Assembly (NCBI RefSeq): GCF_031979925.1
Contig: NZ_DALZFB010000009.1
Location: 110,922-174,921 of the forward strand
Source of the DNA: Pseudescherichia sp031979925
GTDB taxonomy: Bacteria > Pseudomonadota > Gammaproteobacteria > Enterobacterales > Enterobacteriaceae
Direction: 5' to 3'
DNA length: 64,000 nt
The notes below the pieces were generated by a model. The model ran no database searches and was not told the DNA's origin. It saw only the letters and a list, made by a program, of their open reading frames with translations. Below, one piece after another: positions 60,756 to 64,000 of this stretch; positions within the stretch are counted from its first letter, which is position 1, and every line of letters starts with the position of its first letter. Made by a program: the position numbers and the translations under genes.

Positions 60756-61256
60756 TTATGCCGCTTTTTTCTTCGCCGCTGAAGGAATAAAACCCTCCAG
60801 CACGATTAACGCCGCACCGATACAGATGGCCGTATCGGCGAGGTTAAAGGTTGCGAAGTGCCAGTCGCCAACGTAGAAGTCGATCATATCGACCACGAAG
60901 CCGTGCCACAGGCGGTCAAACAGATTACCCAGCGCGCCGCCAATAATCAGCGCGTAGGCGATGTTGTTCAGCTTCTGCGACGCCTTTGCGCGGTACATCA
61001 TCACCGCCAGCACCACGCAGATGCCAATGGCGATCCCGGAGAAGAACCAGCGCTGCCAGCCGCCTTTATCGGCGAGGAAGCTAAACGCCGCGCCGTAGTT
61101 GCGCGCATAGTGCAGATTAAGCGACGGGAACAGCGATACCGTCTCCCCCAGATTGAAGTTCTGGAGGATCAGGTACTTGCTGCCCAGATCGATAATCAGC
61201 ACGGCTACCACCAGCCACAGCCAGCGTAGCCCTGTTGAAAAGATCGGTTTACTCAT
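60756..61256 (-). CDS. lspA: Lipoprotein signal peptidase (signal peptidase II)
   Basis: Inner-membrane aspartic protease that cleaves signal peptides of prolipoproteins such as LoiP and the YgdR/YgdI-like proteins in this window. The 166 residues have four membrane helices and the catalytic aspartates in GALGNLFDRLWHGFVVDMIDFY. NYGAAFSFLAD is the conserved box in the middle. Its start codon overlaps the ileS stop codon by one base (TGATG). Confidence 0.97.
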   Translation of the reverse strand: MSKPIFSTGLRWLWLVVAVLIIDLGSKYLILQNFNLGETVSLFPSLNLHYARNYGAAFSFLADKGGWQRWFFSGIAIGICVVLAVMMYRAKASQKLNNIAYALIIGGALGNLFDRLWHGFVVDMIDFYVGDWHFATFNLADTAICIGAALIVLEGFIPSAAKKKAA

Positions 61257-64000
61257 CAGGCAAACTTACGTTTTTCGCCGTCACCGGCGACGTTAACCAC
61301 ACAGCGTCCGCAAATTTCTGCGTGTTCCGCCACCTTACCGACGTCGGTCGTATAGTGCCAGCAGCGCTGACACTTCTCACCTTCGGCCTTGCTAAGCGTG
61401 ACCTTCAGCCCTTTGAGCAGCTCGCTCTGCTGGGCCTCAGTCGGTGCGTTAGTATAGTCCTCAACCTTCGCGCCGGAGGTCAACAGGACGAATCGTAATT
61501 CATCGCCCAGCGCCGTCAGCTTCGCCGCCAGCTCAGGTTCTGCGTAGAGGGTCACCGCCGCCTCCAGCGAGCCACCCACCTTCTTGTCGGCGCGCGCCTG
61601 CTCGATAACTTTGTTCACCTCGCCACGGACCTTCAGCAGTTCGCTCCAGTAAGCATCGTTCATGGCCTCCGTTTCGGCCAGGCTAAACAGACCTTCATAC
61701 CACTCACCGGTAAAGACATACTGCTCACGCTCGCCCGGCAGGTAGCCCCAGATCTCATCGGCAGTGAAGGACATGATCGGTGCAATCCAGCGCACCAGCG
61801 CCTCGGAAATGTGGTACAGCGCGGTCTGGCAGCTGCGACGGGCAACGCTGTCGGCTTTCGCGGTGTACTGGCGATCTTTGATGATGTCGAGGTAGAACGA
61901 GCCCATTTCGATAGAGCAGAAGCGCATCAGACGCTGCACCACTTCATGGAAGTCGTAGGACTCATACGCCTTGAGGATATCCTCCTGCGCGGCTTTGGCA
62001 CAGCCTACCGCCCAGCGGTCCAGCACCACCATCTCCTCCGGTTTCACCATGTCTTTTGCCGGATCGAAACCGTTGAGGTTCGCCAGCAGGAAGCGCGCGG
62101 TGTTACGGATACGGCGATAGCTGTCAGCGGCACGCTTGAGGATCTCATCCGATACCGCCATCTCGCCGGTGTAATCCGTCGAGGCCACCCACAGACGCAG
62201 AATATCCGCGCCCAGCTTGTTCATCACATCCTGCGGCGAGACGGTGTTGCCGATCGATTTCGACATCTTGCGTCCCTGACCGTCCACGGTGAAGCCGTGG
62301 GTCAGCACCTGACGATACGGCGCTTTGCCCTTCATGGCGGTGGAGATCATCAGGGAGGACATGAACCAGCCGCGATGCTGGTCGGAGCCTTCCAGATACA
62401 TATCCGCCGCATGACCCGCAAACTCAGGGCGCACGTCCACCACTGAAGAGTGAGTAGAGCCAGAGTCAAACCAGACGTCGAGGGTATCCGGCACCTTCAC
62501 GTAGTTGTCGGCGTCGTCACCCATGATGTCGCGCGGATCGAGATCCCACCACGCCTGGATGCCATCTTCTTCAACGCGTTTTGCTACCGCTTCCATCAGC
62601 TCCTGCGTGCGTGGATGCAGCTCTTCGGTATCCTTGTGCACGAACAGCGACATCGGCACGCCCCAGGTACGCTGACGAGAGATACACCAGTCAGGGCGGT
62701 TGGCAACCATCGATTCGATACGCGCCTGGCCCCAGTCCGGGATCCACTGCACGCCTTTGATCTCTTTCAGAGACTGCTCGCGCAGGCCTTTCTGATCCAT
62801 GCTGATAAACCACTGCGGCGTGGCGCGGAAGATGATCGGCGTTTTGTGACGCCAGCAGCATGGGTAGCTGTGAACCAGCTTCTCCAGATGCAGCAGCGCG
62901 CCCTTCTCCGTCAGCAGTTCGGTAATAAGATTGTTCGCCTTAAAGACGTTAACGCCGTCCAGCGTTGGGTAGGTTCCCGGCAGATAGCAGCCGTCCGGCC
63001 CCACCGGGTTCGCGGTTTCGAGGCCATATTTCTGGCCGATTACGTAGTCATCCGGGCCGTGGCCAGGGGCGGTATGCACCGCACCGGTACCGGCGTCGAG
63101 GGTTACGTGGTCGCCAAGGATCGCCGGCACGTCGAAGCCCATAAACGGATGGGTAAAGCGCATCAGCTCCAGCTCGCTGCCTTTTACCGTGCCGAGGATG
63201 CTGTACTCTGCCACGCCGATGCGTTTCATCACGCTCTCAACCAGATCTTTGGCAAGGATCAGCGCCTGGCCGTCGATCTGCACCAGCGCATACTCGAACT
63301 CAGGCGACAGGGAGATGGCGCGGTTCGCCGGCAGCGTCCATGGAGTGGTAGTCCAGATCACCAGCGAGACAGGGCCGCTGACGCCCGGCAGACCGAATTT
63401 CGCTTTTACCGCATCCTGGTCAGCGGCCTGGAAAGCGACGTCGATCGACGGAGAGGTTTTGTCATAGTACTCCACCTCTGCCTCAGCCAGCGCGGAGCGG
63501 CAGTCGACGCACCAGTGCACCGGCTTCGCACCTTTGTGCAGGTGGCCGTTACCGATGATCTTGCCCAGCGCGCGAATGATGTTGGCTTCGGTTTTGAAGT
63601 CCATGGTCAGGTACGGATGCGCCCAGTCGCCCAGCACGCCCAGACGGATAAAGTCCTCGCGCTGGCCGTTAACCTGCGCGGCAGCGTACTCGCGGCATTT
63701 GGCACGGAACTCGGCAGCGGTAAACTTCTCGCCCGGCTTGCCGTACTCCTGCTCAACCTTCAGCTCAATCGGCAGACCGTGACAGTCCCAGCCCGGCACG
63801 TAGGGCGAATCGAAGCCCGCCAGCCCTTTGGACTTAACGATAATGTCTTTCAGAATCTTATTAACCGAGTGACCAATATGAATGCTGCCATTCGCATAAG
63901 GAGGGCCATCATGCAGAATGAAGGTTTTTTTGCCTTTTTTCGCGGCACGGATGATGCCGTACAGGTCATCATCGTTCCAACGCGCCAGCATTCCCGGTTC
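61256..64000 (-). CDS. ileS: Isoleucyl-tRNA synthetase (5' end cut by the window)
   Basis: Class I aminoacyl-tRNA synthetase with editing of valine. The frame is open to base 64000, giving 914 residues, so only about 24 N-terminal residues are missing relative to the 938-residue E. coli enzyme. Signatures are GSIHIGH (HIGH motif), the editing-domain TTTPWTLPANRAI and GTGAVHTAPGHGPDDY, and GRKMSKSIGN (KMSKS). The C-terminal zinc site has CQRCWHYT and CGRCV. The gene ends in the canonical REKRKFA-like GDGEKRKFA and is coupled to lspA. Confidence 0.97.
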   Translation of the reverse strand, partial: EPGMLARWNDDDLYGIIRAAKKGKKTFILHDGPPYANGSIHIGHSVNKILKDIIVKSKGLAGFDSPYVPGWDCHGLPIELKVEQEYGKPGEKFTAAEFRAKCREYAAAQVNGQREDFIRLGVLGDWAHPYLTMDFKTEANIIRALGKIIGNGHLHKGAKPVHWCVDCRSALAEAEVEYYDKTSPSIDVAFQAADQDAVKAKFGLPGVSGPVSLVIWTTTPWTLPANRAISLSPEFEYALVQIDGQALILAKDLVESVMKRIGVAEYSILGTVKGSELELMRFTHPFMGFDVPAILGDHVTLDAGTGAVHTAPGHGPDDYVIGQKYGLETANPVGPDGCYLPGTYPTLDGVNVFKANNLITELLTEKGALLHLEKLVHSYPCCWRHKTPIIFRATPQWFISMDQKGLREQSLKEIKGVQWIPDWGQARIESMVANRPDWCISRQRTWGVPMSLFVHKDTEELHPRTQELMEAVAKRVEEDGIQAWWDLDPRDIMGDDADNYVKVPDTLDVWFDSGSTHSSVVDVRPEFAGHAADMYLEGSDQHRGWFMSSLMISTAMKGKAPYRQVLTHGFTVDGQGRKMSKSIGNTVSPQDVMNKLGADILRLWVASTDYTGEMAVSDEILKRAADSYRRIRNTARFLLANLNGFDPAKDMVKPEEMVVLDRWAVGCAKAAQEDILKAYESYDFHEVVQRLMRFCSIEMGSFYLDIIKDRQYTAKADSVARRSCQTALYHISEALVRWIAPIMSFTADEIWGYLPGEREQYVFTGEWYEGLFSLAETEAMNDAYWSELLKVRGEVNKVIEQARADKKVGGSLEAAVTLYAEPELAAKLTALGDELRFVLLTSGAKVEDYTNAPTEAQQSELLKGLKVTLSKAEGEKCQRCWHYTTDVGKVAEHAEICGRCVVNVAGDGEKRKFA

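Noticed and set aside
1..64000. CRISPR arrays, tRNA/rRNA genes, insertion sequences, integrases or prophage genes
   Set aside because: I found no regularly spaced direct repeats, no tRNA-like cloverleaf or CCA end, and no transposase or integrase frame. The accessory islands therefore lack an obvious mobility gene in this window.

Overview
The window is a chromosomal segment of an enteric gamma-proteobacterium (Enterobacteriaceae, close to the Enterobacter/Cedecea/Kosakonia part of the family by gene content). Nearly every housekeeping protein is recognisable as an E. coli orthologue of almost the same length. I cannot name the genus from the sequence. There are no tRNA or rRNA genes, no CRISPR array, no insertion sequence and no prophage that I can see. 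All comparisons with E. coli K-12 gene order are from memory.

Positions 1-34900 follow the E. coli 66-minute region: yggE, argO, mscS, fbaA-pgk-epd, tktA, loiP, speB, speA, metK, galP, sprT, endA, rsmE, gshB, yqgE, ruvX, yggR, yggS, yggT, rdgB, hemW. Positions 34965-64000 follow the E. coli 0-1.2-minute region read backwards: djlA, lptD-surA-pdxA-rsmA-apaG-apaH, folA, kefC-kefF, carB-carA, dapB, ispH-fkpB-lspA-ileS. The hemW/djlA boundary is therefore a rearrangement junction. Its two ends lie at nearly equal distances on either side of oriC in K-12, as expected for an origin-symmetric inversion.

Accessory material sits in several slots of this core. (1) An OprD-type porin lies between loiP and speB. 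(2) A 6-kb island between speB and speA carries an oligogalacturonate lyase (ogl), a TogB-like oligogalacturonide-binding protein, a sugar isomerase-like TIM barrel, a divergent uncharacterised 526-residue protein and a PrlF-YhaV toxin-antitoxin pair. (3) The HiuH / HprR-HprS module lies between galP and sprT. (4) An AT-rich chaperone-usher fimbrial locus lies between apaH and folA, with its pilin gene on the opposite strand. (5) Two tandem YgdR/YgdI-type lipoproteins lie between kefF and carB. (6) An AlaX-like editing protein and a LysR regulator occupy the rihC position between dapB and ispH. yggU is missing, with a possible remnant left between yggT and rdgB.

Functionally, the core covers glycolysis and the pentose-phosphate branch toward PLP (fbaA, pgk, epd, tktA, pdxA), polyamines (speA, speB), SAM and galactose uptake (metK, galP), outer-membrane assembly (lptD, surA, loiP), carbamoyl phosphate and lysine precursors (carAB, dapB), and isoprenoid, lipoprotein and isoleucyl-tRNA functions. 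Regulatory signals that can be read include CRP sites before epd and galP, a GalR/GalS operator before galP, MetJ-box-like repeats before metK, ArgR and PurR boxes before carA, and many intrinsic terminators. The most notable regulatory candidate is a promoter followed by an intrinsic terminator ending about 22 nt before the speB start codon, arranged like an attenuator.
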